A stretch of DNA of 45,097 nucleotides from an uncultured Eubacteriales bacterium (GCA_900553545.1 USDP01000001.1:1-45097), one strand, 5' to 3'; shown: positions 15,128 through 24,448, numbered from the stretch's first letter. Made by a program: numbers and translations. Notes: generated by a model not told the origin, from the letters alone.

Positions 15128-16000
15128 GTGAAACGCAAAGAAAAACGGATACAGCTCCGATCGATGGGATATGTTGCGCCGGCCATGCTGCTGCTCATTT
15201 TCCTGCTGGTCATTCCTCTTTTTTATACCCTCTACTGCAGCCTCTATAATCTGGACTATCTCGTCAAGGGCGACTTTGTCGGTCTCGGTAATTATGTCCG
15301 CCTGCTCAAGGATATCCGCATCAGCAAGTCGCTCCTGTTCACCTTTGAGATCACCATCATCTCCACGCTCCTCTCCGTCGGCATCGGCCTTCTGCTGGCC
15401 CTCTGGGTGGACCGCGAGCACGGCATCTTTGCCTATCTCATCGAGATGTTCGGCCTGATCCCGTGGGTCATCTCCATGATGGTCGCGGCGCTGCTCTGGC
15501 GCTGGCTCTTCAATGGCGACCTGGGCCTGTTCAATATGATCCTCAAGATCCTCGGCCATAACCCCATCTATGTCGTGGAGAATAAGAATTCGGCGATCAT
15601 CGCCCTGATCTTCGTGCTCACGTGGCGTCTGGTCGGCTATGCGATGATCATGATTCTGGCCGGACTCAAGAGCCTGGACCCCACGCTGATCGAGGCCGCG
15701 AAGGTCGACGGCGCCTCGCCCTGGCAGATGCTCTGGCACATCAAGCTGCCCCTCATCAAGACGCAGCTCCTCCTGTCCATCATCGTCCTCACCGTCTCCA
15801 ACTTCACGAATAATACCGTGCCGAAGGTTCTGACCAGCGGCGGCCCGAACGACGCCACCAACGTCATCACCCTCTTCCAGTATAACCTCGGCTTCCGCTA
15901 TTACCAGTTCGGCACGTCGGCGGCCCTGTCCATCCTCATCATGCTGATCACCTCGCTGATCATCGTGCTGTACATCAAAGTGAGCAATTATAAAATCTGA
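15128..16000 (+). CDS. ABC sugar transporter permease, MalF/UgpA type
   Basis: Inner-membrane channel subunit of the importer. The 290-residue protein has about six membrane helices and the EAA loop (LIEAAKVDGASPWQMLWHIKLPLI) that contacts the ATPase. GTG at 15128 has GGAGG 9 nt upstream; a longer frame from 14987 has an unlikely N-terminus. It pairs with the permease at 16023, 22 nt downstream. No ATPase gene lies in the window, so a shared MsmX-type ATPase encoded elsewhere is expected, as is usual in Firmicutes. Confidence 0.92.
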   Translation: MKRKEKRIQLRSMGYVAPAMLLLIFLLVIPLFYTLYCSLYNLDYLVKGDFVGLGNYVRLLKDIRISKSLLFTFEITIISTLLSVGIGLLLALWVDREHGIFAYLIEMFGLIPWVISMMVAALLWRWLFNGDLGLFNMILKILGHNPIYVVENKNSAIIALIFVLTWRLVGYAMIMILAGLKSLDPTLIEAAKVDGASPWQMLWHIKLPLIKTQLLLSIIVLTVSNFTNNTVPKVLTSGGPNDATNVITLFQYNLGFRYYQFGTSAALSILIMLITSLIIVLYIKVSNYKI

Positions 16001-16022
16001 CCGGAAGGGAGCGAACACAGCC

Positions 16023-16865
16023 ATGAATAAAACCGCAAAAACCGCAGCCCGGAAGACGGTCAACGTGCTCATGCTCGTGATACTCGCCTTCCTGACGACG
16101 CTTCCCATCTTCTGGTGCATCATCACCTCCCTGAAGACTCCGCAGGACATTTCGGCTTATCCGCCCAAGATCTTTAACTTCACCGTCACGTGGAACAACT
16201 ATAAGCAGGTCTTCGCCCAGAGCTTCCTGCAAACCGCCGGAAACAGCGTTGTCTATTCGCTGCTCACCATTCTGGCCTGCCTCATCCTGGGCTATCTCGC
16301 GGCCTACGGCTTCGAACGCCGCCGTTTCCCGCTGAAAAAGCTGCTGTTCTACATCGTGGTCATCGGCATCCCCCTCTCCACGGGCAGCTCCGTCCTGCTG
16401 ATCCCCAATTACCTCATGATGATGAAGCTCCACCTGACCAACCACTGGTACACGCTTCCGCTGCTCTACACGGCCTACAATCTCCCACTCGTCATCTGGA
16501 TGCTGATCTCCGGCGTCCGCGGCCTGCCCTATGAGATCGAAGAGGCCGCCCGGATCGACGGATGCAGCCAGTTTTACATCATCACCCGCATCATCCCGCC
16601 GGTCATCCGTCCGTCGTTTGCTGCGGCTGCGCTGTTCGCCTTCATCGGCGCGTGGAACGAGTTCATCACGGCCACCGTCATGGTCAACGGCTATGCCCTG
16701 AAAAACATTCAGATGGCGATCTACGATTACATCGGCTTCTTCGGGCAGGAGTGGGGTCCGCTCTGCGGCGCGGCAACGCTTGCCATCATCCCGATCCTCC
16801 TCGTGTTCACCTTCCTTGGCAAACAGCTCGTCAGCGGCCTGACCGCGGGAGCAGTCAAGGGCTAA
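16023..16865 (+). CDS. ABC sugar transporter permease, MalG/UgpE type
   Basis: Second channel subunit, 280 residues, six predicted membrane helices. The N-terminal helix is followed by an extracellular segment ISAYPPKIFNFTVTWNNYKQVF typical of MalG-type permeases, and the EAA motif YEIEEAARIDGCSQFYIITRIIPPVIRP is intact. AAGGGAGCG precedes the ATG. It follows its partner closely and precedes the first FAD oxidoreductase by 76 nt. Confidence 0.92.
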   Translation: MNKTAKTAARKTVNVLMLVILAFLTTLPIFWCIITSLKTPQDISAYPPKIFNFTVTWNNYKQVFAQSFLQTAGNSVVYSLLTILACLILGYLAAYGFERRRFPLKKLLFYIVVIGIPLSTGSSVLLIPNYLMMMKLHLTNHWYTLPLLYTAYNLPLVIWMLISGVRGLPYEIEEAARIDGCSQFYIITRIIPPVIRPSFAAAALFAFIGAWNEFITATVMVNGYALKNIQMAIYDYIGFFGQEWGPLCGAATLAIIPILLVFTFLGKQLVSGLTAGAVKG

Positions 16866-16941
16866 ACAGAAAATCTGCGACCAGCGGCTGCGCAAACAGT
16901 CGCTGTTCGTCCACATTTCGTTTTCTCTGTGAGGTATATTT

Positions 16942-18840
16942 ATGAAACACTATATCCATGAGATTCCCGGCCATCAAATTCCCGCTCCCACACGCCTGCA
17001 TTTCGACGTGGTCGTCATCGGCGGCGGCATGAGCGGACTCTGCGCCGCCATGGCCTCCGCGCGCCAGGGCGCAAAGACCGCCATCGTGCAGGATCGCAGT
17101 GTGTTCGGCGGCAATGCCAGCTCCGAGATGCGGATGCACATCTCCGGCGCCTCCTGCCACTGGGGCAAAAAGGACGCCGCCGAGACGGGCATCCTGATGG
17201 AGCTTCAGCTCGAAAACAAATACCTGAACGACAGCTATAACTATTCCATCTGGGACGGCGTCCTCTGGAACGCCGCCAAGCAGACCGAAAACCTCACCCT
17301 CTATATGAACACCAGCATGACCGCCGTCCATTCCGACGGCGCGCACATCTCCTCCGTCGAATGTTATCAGATGACGACCGAGCTGCGCCTTGAGCTGACC
17401 GCCGGCGTCTTTGTCGACGCCACGGGCAACGGCACGCTGGGCTACGAGGCCGGTGCGGAATATAAGATCGGCCGCGAGGGCCGCGACGAATATCAGGAGC
17501 AGTACGCGCCCGCCGTCCCCGACGGCAAGACCATGGGCAACACGATTTACTTCGTGGCCGAGGACCGCGGCCATCCCGTCAAATTCGTCAAGCCCGACTG
17601 GGCCTATTCCTTCGACGAATCCGACTTCAAGCACCGCTATCACGGCGATATCGTGGTCTATCATAATGCCGATGATGTCGTCGTCCTCAAGCCGGATGAG
17701 GATTATGAGAGCCATTCCGACGAGCTGGTGGAAAAATACGACGTCAAGAGCGGCTATTGGTGGATCGAGCTGGGCGGCGACTGGGACGATATCATCAAGC
17801 AGTCCGAGGATATCCGCTGGGAGCTGTACCGCACGGTCTACGGCGTCTGGGATCACATCAAAAACGGCGGCGACCACGGCGCAGAAAACTATGAGCTGGT
17901 CTGGGTCGGCAATCTCGGCGGCATGCGCGAGAGCCGCCGCCTGATGGGCGACTACGTCCTGAAAGAGCAGGATATCCTGTCCAACCGCATCTTTGAAGAC
18001 GCCGTGGCCTACGGCGGCTGGCCCATGGACGAGCATACCGCCGCCGGCTTCCGCGCCAAGGGCGAGATCCCGTCCGTCGTCCGTTCCTTCAAAGGACTCT
18101 ATTCCATCCCCTACGGCTGCTATTGCTCGCGTACCATCGATAATCTCATGATGGCCGGCCGCGATATCTCCGCCTCCAAGCTGGCCATGGGTTCCACCCG
18201 CGTCATGGGCACCTGCGCCGTCGGCGGCGAGGCCGTCGGCGTGGCCGCGGCAAATGCCGCGCTGCTGGGCCTCACGCCCGCGCAGTATGGCCGCGCGCAT
18301 ATGCACGAGCTTCAGCAGAAGCTCCTCGCCTGCGACCTGTATGTCATGGGCCAGAAAAACGAGGATCCGAACGACCTCGCCCTCCGCGCCTCCGTCTCTG
18401 CCGGCAGCGAACAGCCGGGCTTCGAGGCGAAAAACGTCATCTCCGGCGTCACCCGCCGCGAGGGCGAGCAGAGCAACCTCTGGCGCTCCGCCGCACTGGG
18501 CGAGGGCGGCGAGACGCTCACGCTCACCCTGGCTGAACCGGCCCCTGTCCACGAAGTCCGTCTCGTCTTCGACCCCGACCTCAGCGAAGAGCGCTGCATC
18601 TCCGTCTCCAAGGCGTTCATCATGAAAGAGCCGCGCGGCGTCGCGCAGACGCTCGTCCGCGACTACCGCGTGGAGCTGCTCCGCGCGGGCGAGACGGTCG
18701 CTGCGCAGACCGTCACGGCCAACCACCAGCGCCGCAATGCCGTCTCCTTCGACGGCACCCTCTGCGACAGCGTCCGCGTCCATGTCCTTGCCACCAATGG
18801 CTGCGAAGAAGCACGGATCTATGAAATCCGAGTTTATTAA
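16942..18840 (+). CDS. FAD-dependent oxidoreductase with C-terminal beta-sandwich (copy 1)
   Basis: A 632-residue flavoprotein of the FAD_oxidored (PF12831-like) group. The Rossmann motif DVVVIGGGMSGLCAA lies at 22-36, VFGGNASSEMRMHISGASCHW follows, VDATGNGTLGYEAGAE is the second FAD-contact motif, and NLMMAGRDISASKLAMGSTR with GTCAVGGEAVGVAA forms the C-terminal FAD site. From about 470 on, a beta-rich domain (LTLTLAEPAPVHEVRLVFDPDLSEE) resembles an F5/8-type carbohydrate-binding sandwich. No signal peptide is present, so it should be cytosolic. It is a close paralogue of the gene at 19933. Members occur in carbohydrate loci, but the substrate is generally unknown; oxidation of a sugar hydroxyl is the likely role here (inference). 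Confidence 0.85.
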   Translation: MKHYIHEIPGHQIPAPTRLHFDVVVIGGGMSGLCAAMASARQGAKTAIVQDRSVFGGNASSEMRMHISGASCHWGKKDAAETGILMELQLENKYLNDSYNYSIWDGVLWNAAKQTENLTLYMNTSMTAVHSDGAHISSVECYQMTTELRLELTAGVFVDATGNGTLGYEAGAEYKIGREGRDEYQEQYAPAVPDGKTMGNTIYFVAEDRGHPVKFVKPDWAYSFDESDFKHRYHGDIVVYHNADDVVVLKPDEDYESHSDELVEKYDVKSGYWWIELGGDWDDIIKQSEDIRWELYRTVYGVWDHIKNGGDHGAENYELVWVGNLGGMRESRRLMGDYVLKEQDILSNRIFEDAVAYGGWPMDEHTAAGFRAKGEIPSVVRSFKGLYSIPYGCYCSRTIDNLMMAGRDISASKLAMGSTRVMGTCAVGGEAVGVAAANAALLGLTPAQYGRAHMHELQQKLLACDLYVMGQKNEDPNDLALRASVSAGSEQPGFEAKNVISGVTRREGEQSNLWRSAALGEGGETLTLTLAEPAPVHEVRLVFDPDLSEERCISVSKAFIMKEPRGVAQTLVRDYRVELLRAGETVAAQTVTANHQRRNAVSFDGTLCDSVRVHVLATNGCEEARIYEIRVY

Positions 18841-18882
18841 CCCAATCCAACCGAATGTTTCAGCGGAAAAGGAGCGACTGTA

Positions 18883-19908
18883 ATGCTGCAAGAAGTTATG
18901 ACATCCCCTGGTGTAATTGAATTCCGCGACGTGCCCATCCCCGAGATCCGCGACGATCAGGTTCTGGTCAAAATGATGCGCCTTGGCATCTGCGGCTCGG
19001 ATATCCACGTCTACCACGGCAAACACCCGTATACCAAATACCCCGTGACCCAGGGCCACGAAGTCTCCGGCCAGATCGTCCAGGTCGGCAGCGCGGTCAA
19101 GGGCCTTGAAGTCGGCCAGAAGGTCGTGCTAGAGCCGCAGGTCACCTGCGGGAAGTGCTATCCCTGCACGCACGGCAAATATAACCTCTGCACCGAGCTG
19201 AAGGTCATGGGTTTCCAGACCACCGGCGCGGCCAGCGAGTATTTCGCGGTCGATGCCTCGAAGGTCGACGTCATTCCCGATTCCATGACCTACGACGAAG
19301 CCGCGCTCATCGAGCCGCTGGCCGTCACCGTCCACGCCGCCAAGCGCTTCCCGGACATCAACGGGGCGAACGTCTCCATCATCGGCTGCGGTCCGATCGG
19401 CATCCTGCTCATGCAGTCCTGCAAGGCGCTCGGCGCGGCGAAGGTGCTCATCACCGACATCTCGGACTACCGGCTGGAGCTGGCAAAGTCCCTCGGCGCG
19501 GACTACGCGATCAATACCGCCAAAGTCCCCTATGCAGACGCCATCGCAGAGGTTTTCGGCCCGGATAAGGCCGACGTCACCTACGAATGTGCCGGCAATA
19601 ACGCCACCACGGACATGGCCATCCAGAACAGCCGCAAAGGCTCCGTGATCGTCCTCGTCGCCGTCTTTGCCGACTGGGCAAAGGTCGACCTGGCCCGCCT
19701 CAATGACTCCGAACTCACGCTCGATACCTCCATGATGTACCGGCACGAGGATTATGTGGACGCGCTCCGCTTCGTCGCCGAGGGCAAGATCCAGCTCAAG
19801 CCCCTCATCAGCAAGCATTTCGCCTTCCGCGATTTCCTGTCCGCCTATCAGTATATCGACGCCAACCGCGAACGCACCATGAAGGTGGTCGTCGACATTC
19901 AGGACTGA
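18883..19908 (+). CDS. Zinc-dependent alcohol/polyol dehydrogenase (MDR family), copy 1
   Basis: A 341-residue medium-chain dehydrogenase of the sorbitol/threonine dehydrogenase group. Catalytic zinc ligands C37 (GICGSD) and H59-E60 (QGHEVSG), the structural zinc site C89/C92/C95/C103 (CGKCYPCTHGKYNLC), and the NAD(P)-binding motif GCGPIGILL around 169 are all intact. In this locus it probably interconverts a hydroxyl and keto group of the imported sugar or polyol. It lies 42 nt after FAD oxidoreductase copy 1 and 24 nt before copy 2. The exact substrate cannot be read from sequence; sorbitol, another hexitol or a keto-sugar is possible. Confidence 0.9.
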   Translation: MLQEVMTSPGVIEFRDVPIPEIRDDQVLVKMMRLGICGSDIHVYHGKHPYTKYPVTQGHEVSGQIVQVGSAVKGLEVGQKVVLEPQVTCGKCYPCTHGKYNLCTELKVMGFQTTGAASEYFAVDASKVDVIPDSMTYDEAALIEPLAVTVHAAKRFPDINGANVSIIGCGPIGILLMQSCKALGAAKVLITDISDYRLELAKSLGADYAINTAKVPYADAIAEVFGPDKADVTYECAGNNATTDMAIQNSRKGSVIVLVAVFADWAKVDLARLNDSELTLDTSMMYRHEDYVDALRFVAEGKIQLKPLISKHFAFRDFLSAYQYIDANRERTMKVVVDIQD

Positions 19909-19932
19909 ACCTCCTGAGAAAGGGCAACAGCT

Positions 19933-21780
19933 ATGGCTATTCATGAACAGACAGCCTCCTTCGACGTGGTCGTCGTGGGCGGCGGCTTTTCCGGCGTCTG
20001 CGCCGCGATCGCTGCGGCGCGTGAGGGCGCGAAGGTCGCCCTTGTGCAGAACCGCCCCGTATTCGGCGGCTCCGGCAGCTCCGAGACGCGGATGCACATT
20101 GTTGGCGCCAACTGCCATTCCTCCAAGCCGAACCTCCGCGAGACGGGCATCCTTGAGGAGATCCTGCTCGAAAACAAGCGCCGCAACCCCTATGCGGACT
20201 TCCCGGTCTTCGATACCATCGTCTGGGAAAAGGTGCGGATGGAGCCGAACATCACCATCCTCCTGAATACCAACATCGACGACGTCGTCCTGGACGGTGA
20301 CCGCATCCTCGCCGTCACCGGCTGCCAGAATACCACCGAGACGCGCTGGACGGTCTACGGCAAGATCTTCATCGACGCCACCGGCCACGGCACGGTCGGC
20401 GTGATGGCCGGGGCGGAGAGCCGTATCGGCTCTGAATCGAAGCACGAGTTCAACGAACCCACGGCCCCCGAAGAGGCCAACAACAATAAGATGGGCAATA
20501 CCATCATGTTCACCGCAATCGACCGCGGCGAGCCCGTGACCTTTATCAAGCCCGTCTGGGCCAATACCTATTCGGAAGAGGACCTGAAATACCGCCCGCA
20601 TGTCGACCGCGTCTGCGCCCAGGCAGACGGCGGCGGACTCGTCTCCGTCGACGCGGCGAAGAACCAGCTGCCCGAGTTTTCGAATGTCGACGCCGGCTAC
20701 TGGTGGATCGAGCTGGGCGGCGACGCCGAGGATATCATTCAGGAGAGCGAGCAGATCCACGAGGATCTTCTCAAGGTGCTCTACGGCGTCTGGGATCATA
20801 TTAAAAATCAGGCCGACCACGGCGCGCAGAACCTCGACCTCAACTGGGTGAGCACCGTGCCCGGCTGCCGCGAGAGCCGCCGCCTCGTCGGTGATTACCT
20901 CCTCAATGAAAACGACGTCCGCGCCAACCGCGTCTTTGACGATGCCGTGGCCTACGGCGGCTGGCCGATGGATGTCCATGTGCCGGGCGGCGCGAAGGAT
21001 CTGGCAAGCGTTGGCTCCCTCGTCTATAACTTCGAGGGCCATTATTCCATCCCATACCGCTGCTATTACAGCCATAACGTCAAAAACCTCATGCTGGCGG
21101 GCCGCGATATCAGCACCACCAAAATGGCCTTCTCGTCCACCCGCGTCATGGGTACCTGCGCCGTCGGCGGTCAGGCCGCGGGCACGGCTGCCGCGCTGGC
21201 CGTCCGCTACGGGTGCGACCCGCGCGAGGTAGGGGAGAAGCACATCCGTGAGCTGCAGCAGACGCTGCTGAAAAACGACTGCTATATCCCCGGCCATCCG
21301 AACACCGACGAAGCCGACCTTGCGCGCCGCGCGGCGGTCACGGCCTCCAGCGAAACGCCGGGCGGCGAAGCGGCCAATGTCATCAACGGCTATGCCCGCG
21401 GCGTGGGCGAGGCGTCCAACTGCTGGATCTCCGCACCGCTGAGCACGCCACAGACCCTTACGCTCACGCTGGCAGAGCCTGCCTCCGTCTGCGAGGTGCG
21501 CCTCACCTTTGATACCGATCTCAGCCATGAGATCCAGCCCTCGCTGATCGAAAACGTCCGCAAGCGTCAGGTCAGGGGCCTGCCGCACGAACTGGTGCGC
21601 GATTACGACGTCGAGCTGCTGCAAGGCGGCCAGACTGTTGCCCGCCGGGAGATCCGGGACAATGGCCAGCGCCTGAACTGCCTCGCGTTTGAGCATGTGG
21701 ACTGCGATGCCGTGCGCGTCACCGTCCGTGCCGCGCACGGCAGCCCGGAGGCCCGCATCTTCGAGCTTCGCGTCTATTGA
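19933..21780 (+). CDS. FAD-dependent oxidoreductase with C-terminal beta-sandwich (copy 2)
   Basis: A 615-residue paralogue of the gene at 16942, sharing the same motif order: DVVVVGGGFSGVCAA (11-25), FGGSGSSETRMHIVGANCHS, IDATGHGTVGVMAGAE, GYWWIELGGD, LYGVWDHIKN, CRESRRLVGDYLL, NLMLAGRDISTTKMAFSSTR, GTCAVGGQAAGTAAA, and a C-terminal beta-rich domain starting near 470. The two copies differ over most surface-type segments, so they probably act on different substrates or steps rather than being a recent duplication. No signal peptide. The ketose 3-epimerase follows after 9 nt, which ties this protein directly to ketose metabolism. Confidence 0.85.
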   Translation: MAIHEQTASFDVVVVGGGFSGVCAAIAAAREGAKVALVQNRPVFGGSGSSETRMHIVGANCHSSKPNLRETGILEEILLENKRRNPYADFPVFDTIVWEKVRMEPNITILLNTNIDDVVLDGDRILAVTGCQNTTETRWTVYGKIFIDATGHGTVGVMAGAESRIGSESKHEFNEPTAPEEANNNKMGNTIMFTAIDRGEPVTFIKPVWANTYSEEDLKYRPHVDRVCAQADGGGLVSVDAAKNQLPEFSNVDAGYWWIELGGDAEDIIQESEQIHEDLLKVLYGVWDHIKNQADHGAQNLDLNWVSTVPGCRESRRLVGDYLLNENDVRANRVFDDAVAYGGWPMDVHVPGGAKDLASVGSLVYNFEGHYSIPYRCYYSHNVKNLMLAGRDISTTKMAFSSTRVMGTCAVGGQAAGTAAALAVRYGCDPREVGEKHIRELQQTLLKNDCYIPGHPNTDEADLARRAAVTASSETPGGEAANVINGYARGVGEASNCWISAPLSTPQTLTLTLAEPASVCEVRLTFDTDLSHEIQPSLIENVRKRQVRGLPHELVRDYDVELLQGGQTVARREIRDNGQRLNCLAFEHVDCDAVRVTVRAAHGSPEARIFELRVY

Positions 21781-21789
21781 GGAACTGCC

Positions 21790-22668
21790 ATGCAATACGG
21801 GATCTATTACGCGTACTGGGAAACCGAATGGGGCGGCAATTTCGTCCCCTATGTTGAAAAATGTGCTCGCCTCGGCTTTGACGTGCTGGAGGTCGCCTGC
21901 GGCGCGTTCGACCGCGAGAACGATGCGTTCTTCCACGAGCTGGCTGCCGCAGCCAGAGCCAACGGCATGGCCCTCACCGGCGGCTACGGACCCCGGAAGG
22001 AGCACGATCTGGCCACGGCGGATAACGCGCAGGCCGAGCAGACCTTCCACTTCTACGCCGATATGTTCCGCAAGATGGAGCTTGCCGGGATCGACCGCCT
22101 CGGCGGCGCGCTCTATTCCTATTGGCCCGCGCACGGTACGCCGCAGACCGATAAGGCCGCCGACACGGCGCGGAGCGTCCGGCGCATGCAGCGCCTGGCC
22201 GATCTGGCGTCCGACCACGGGATCACGCTCGGCATGGAGGCGCTCAACCGCTTCGAGGGCTATCTCATCAATACCGCGCAGGAGTGCATCGACTATGTCC
22301 GCGCGGTCGACCGGCCCAACGTCAAGGTCATGCTGGACACGTTCCATATGAACATTGAAGAGGACTCGCTCACCGACGCCATCCGCCGCAGCGGCAAGCT
22401 GCTCGGCCATTTCCACGTCGGCGAGGCGAACCGCCGCTGCCCCGGCCCGAATGGCCGCTTCGACTGGCACGCCATCGGACAAGCGCTGCATGACATCGGC
22501 TACACGGGCGACGTCGTCATGGAGCCGTTCGTCCGCATGGGCGGGCAGGTCAGCCAGGACGTCGCGCTCTGGCGCGATCTGTCCGGCGGCGCGGACGAAG
22601 AAAAACTGGATCAGGACGCCGCAGCCTCCCTTCGCTGGCTGCGCGGCGTGATGGAGGGAAATAACTGA
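21790..22668 (+). CDS. Ketose 3-epimerase, D-psicose (allulose)/D-tagatose 3-epimerase type
   Basis: A TIM-barrel enzyme that interconverts ketoses at C3, for example D-fructose and D-allulose. The 292-residue protein resembles the clostridial D-psicose 3-epimerase as I remember it: GIYYAYWETEW at the start, GGALYSYWP, ALNRFEGYLINTAQE, VKVMLDTFHMNIEEDS and VVMEPFVRMGG. The metal ligands and catalytic acids are in place: E150, D183, H209 and E245. The known enzymes bind Mn or Co and act on unphosphorylated ketoses, which fits a kinase acting afterwards. The stop codon overlaps the start of the next dehydrogenase (TGATG), so the two are translationally coupled. The family call is strong; preference among ketoses is not decidable here. 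Confidence 0.92.
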   Translation: MQYGIYYAYWETEWGGNFVPYVEKCARLGFDVLEVACGAFDRENDAFFHELAAAARANGMALTGGYGPRKEHDLATADNAQAEQTFHFYADMFRKMELAGIDRLGGALYSYWPAHGTPQTDKAADTARSVRRMQRLADLASDHGITLGMEALNRFEGYLINTAQECIDYVRAVDRPNVKVMLDTFHMNIEEDSLTDAIRRSGKLLGHFHVGEANRRCPGPNGRFDWHAIGQALHDIGYTGDVVMEPFVRMGGQVSQDVALWRDLSGGADEEKLDQDAAASLRWLRGVMEGNN

Positions 22669-23699
22669 TGCGAGGAACGTATTTTCTTGGAAACGGTGCA
22701 TTTGAAACGCGGGACATGCCGGAGCATCCGCTCGCCCCGCGCGAAGTCCTGATTCAGGTCGCCGCCTGCGGCGTCTGCGGGACGGACGTCCATATCTACC
22801 ACGGGGACAAAGGCTCCGCGGAGGTGATTCCGCCGGTCGTGCTCGGCCACGAACTCTCCGGCACGGTCGCCGCCGTCGGCGCGGCGGTCAAAACGCTGCA
22901 TGTCGGCGACCATGTCGCCGTCGACCCCAATTGCTACTGCGGCGAGTGCCATTACTGCCGCCGCGGCAAAAAGCAGCTCTGCACGAACCTCCACGCCATC
23001 GGCGTGAATGAAAACGGCGGCTTTGCCGATTTCTGCTATGCGCCCGAGGCGCAGTGCTTCCTGCTCGATCCGGAGCTTCCGCTGGAGTACGGCGCCATGG
23101 CCGAGCCGCTGGCCTGCTGCCTCCACGGCATCGACCGCGCGCAGATCCGCACCGGCGACACGGTGCTCGTCATCGGCGGCGGTGCAATCGGATTGCTGAT
23201 GGTGCAGCTGGCGAAGCTGTCCGGCGCGTCGCAGGTGCTGCTGAGCGAGCCGGTGCAAACCCGCCGGGAGATCGGCTTGCAGCTGGGCGCGAACGCCGCG
23301 ATTGACCCGATCCACGAGGATCTGACCGCGCGCATCCGCGCGCTGACCGGTATGGACGGCGTGGACGTCGTCATCGAGTGCGTCGGCAACACCATCGCCA
23401 CCGCGCAGGCCTTCTCCGCCACCAAGCGCGGCACGACCGTCCTGCTCTTCAGCGTCCCGAAATCCGGCACGACGCATCCGCTCAGCCTCGAGGATGTCTA
23501 CCAGAAGGAGCTGACAATCGTCGGCTCGATCATCAATCCGGACACGCACCAGCGCGCCGTCGACCTGATCAACAGCGGCCGCATCCAGCTTGCCCCCATC
23601 CTCACGCACCGTTTCCCGATCGAGCGCCTCAAGGATGCCATCTTGATGCAGATGTCCTCGGAATCTCTCAAAGTCCTCGTCGGCAGTAATTACGACTGA
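22668..23699 (+). CDS. Zinc-dependent alcohol/polyol dehydrogenase (MDR family), copy 2
   Basis: A 343-residue threonine/sorbitol-dehydrogenase-like protein. Ligands are C37 (GVCGTD), H61-E62 (LGHELSG) and the structural zinc cysteines C91/C94/C97/C105 (CGECHYCRRGKKQLC). EPLACCLHG provides the usual active-site glutamate and VLVIGGGAIGLLMVQLAK binds NAD(P). Its start overlaps the epimerase stop by 1 nt, implying coupled synthesis. It differs clearly from the dehydrogenase at 18883. Together with the epimerase it could link a polyol or keto-sugar to fructose (inference). The terminator at 23711 ends the cluster. Confidence 0.9.
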   Translation: MRGTYFLGNGAFETRDMPEHPLAPREVLIQVAACGVCGTDVHIYHGDKGSAEVIPPVVLGHELSGTVAAVGAAVKTLHVGDHVAVDPNCYCGECHYCRRGKKQLCTNLHAIGVNENGGFADFCYAPEAQCFLLDPELPLEYGAMAEPLACCLHGIDRAQIRTGDTVLVIGGGAIGLLMVQLAKLSGASQVLLSEPVQTRREIGLQLGANAAIDPIHEDLTARIRALTGMDGVDVVIECVGNTIATAQAFSATKRGTTVLLFSVPKSGTTHPLSLEDVYQKELTIVGSIINPDTHQRAVDLINSGRIQLAPILTHRFPIERLKDAILMQMSSESLKVLVGSNYD

Positions 23700-23710
23700 T
23701 ACCTATTTTC

Positions 23711-23740
23711 AAAGGGCGGGTATTGCCATACCCGCCCTTT
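23711..23740 (+). terminator. Terminator of the sugar operon
   Basis: 13-bp perfect stem AAAGGGCGGGTAT/ATACCCGCCCTTT with a TGCC loop, 11 nt after the stop codon. The T-tract is weak (GTGTT). Confidence 0.75.
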
Positions 23741-23851
23741 GTGTTATAATGAGGCAGTATCATACAAATCTATTCGCCGAATTGTGTGGTGCTGCCCGAA
23801 CAAAAAATAGATTTGCGGGTATGTGCCCGCTTTGTCTGTACGGAGTCTTTT

Positions 23852-24448
23852 ATGAAAACCTTCTCTCAAATCATCCGGAATTACTGGGTCGATCTCGTCC
23901 TGCTGAATCTGGCCTTTCTGCTCGGCTGCATCCCGGTCGTGACGATTCCGGCCTCGCTCTCCGCGCTCAGCCGCGCCCTGCTCCGCATGCAGCGGGAAGA
24001 GAATGTCCATATCTTTCGCGACTTTTTCCGCGACATCAAGATCGGCTTCCGCCGTTCGCTGCTCCCCGGCTGCATCCTGCTGGCCGGGCTTGCGCTCAGC
24101 TATTTCGGCGGACACGGTTGCGCACAGGCGGACTCCGGCCGCGTGCCGCTGCTGGTTTTCCTGCTGCTCTGGATCTATGCGGTCTTTTCCTTCAGCATGT
24201 ATGCCATCCCACTTGCCGCACAGCTCGATCTGCCGCTGCGCGCCGTCTTCCGCAACGCGCTCATCCTGCTCCTCGCCCGCAGCGGCCAGAATGTCGCCGC
24301 GCTGCTCGTTGTCGCCGCATGTACGCTCCTCCTCGTGCTGACCGCGCCCTTCCTCCTGCCGCTGGTGCTGTTTGCGCATTTCTCCTTCTGCGCACTTGTC
24401 TGCCTCTGCTTTGCAGAGGGCGGCCTTCGCCGCTGCATCGCCGAGTGA
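23852..24448 (+). CDS. DUF624 (YesL-type) membrane protein
   Basis: A 198-residue membrane protein with four to five hydrophobic helices. The opening FSQIIRNYWVDLVLLNLAFLLGCIPVVTIPASLSALSRALLRM is the hallmark of the DUF624/YesL family (W-x-x-N-x-x-F-x-x-x-x-x-P). YesL-type genes accompany carbohydrate ABC transporters in many Firmicutes; the molecular function is unknown. I use the ATG at 23852 (GGAG 7 nt upstream) rather than a non-canonical start 66 nt earlier. A TATAAT at 23745-23750 may give it its own promoter after the operon terminator. A ROK regulator follows after 80 nt. Confidence 0.8.
   Translation: MKTFSQIIRNYWVDLVLLNLAFLLGCIPVVTIPASLSALSRALLRMQREENVHIFRDFFRDIKIGFRRSLLPGCILLAGLALSYFGGHGCAQADSGRVPLLVFLLLWIYAVFSFSMYAIPLAAQLDLPLRAVFRNALILLLARSGQNVAALLVVAACTLLLVLTAPFLLPLVLFAHFSFCALVCLCFAEGGLRRCIAE

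Noticed and set aside
16855..22701. Very long minus-strand frames (up to 1,190 codons) opposite the sugar operon.
   Set aside because: They mirror GC-rich genes with full domain signatures and show low-complexity composition.
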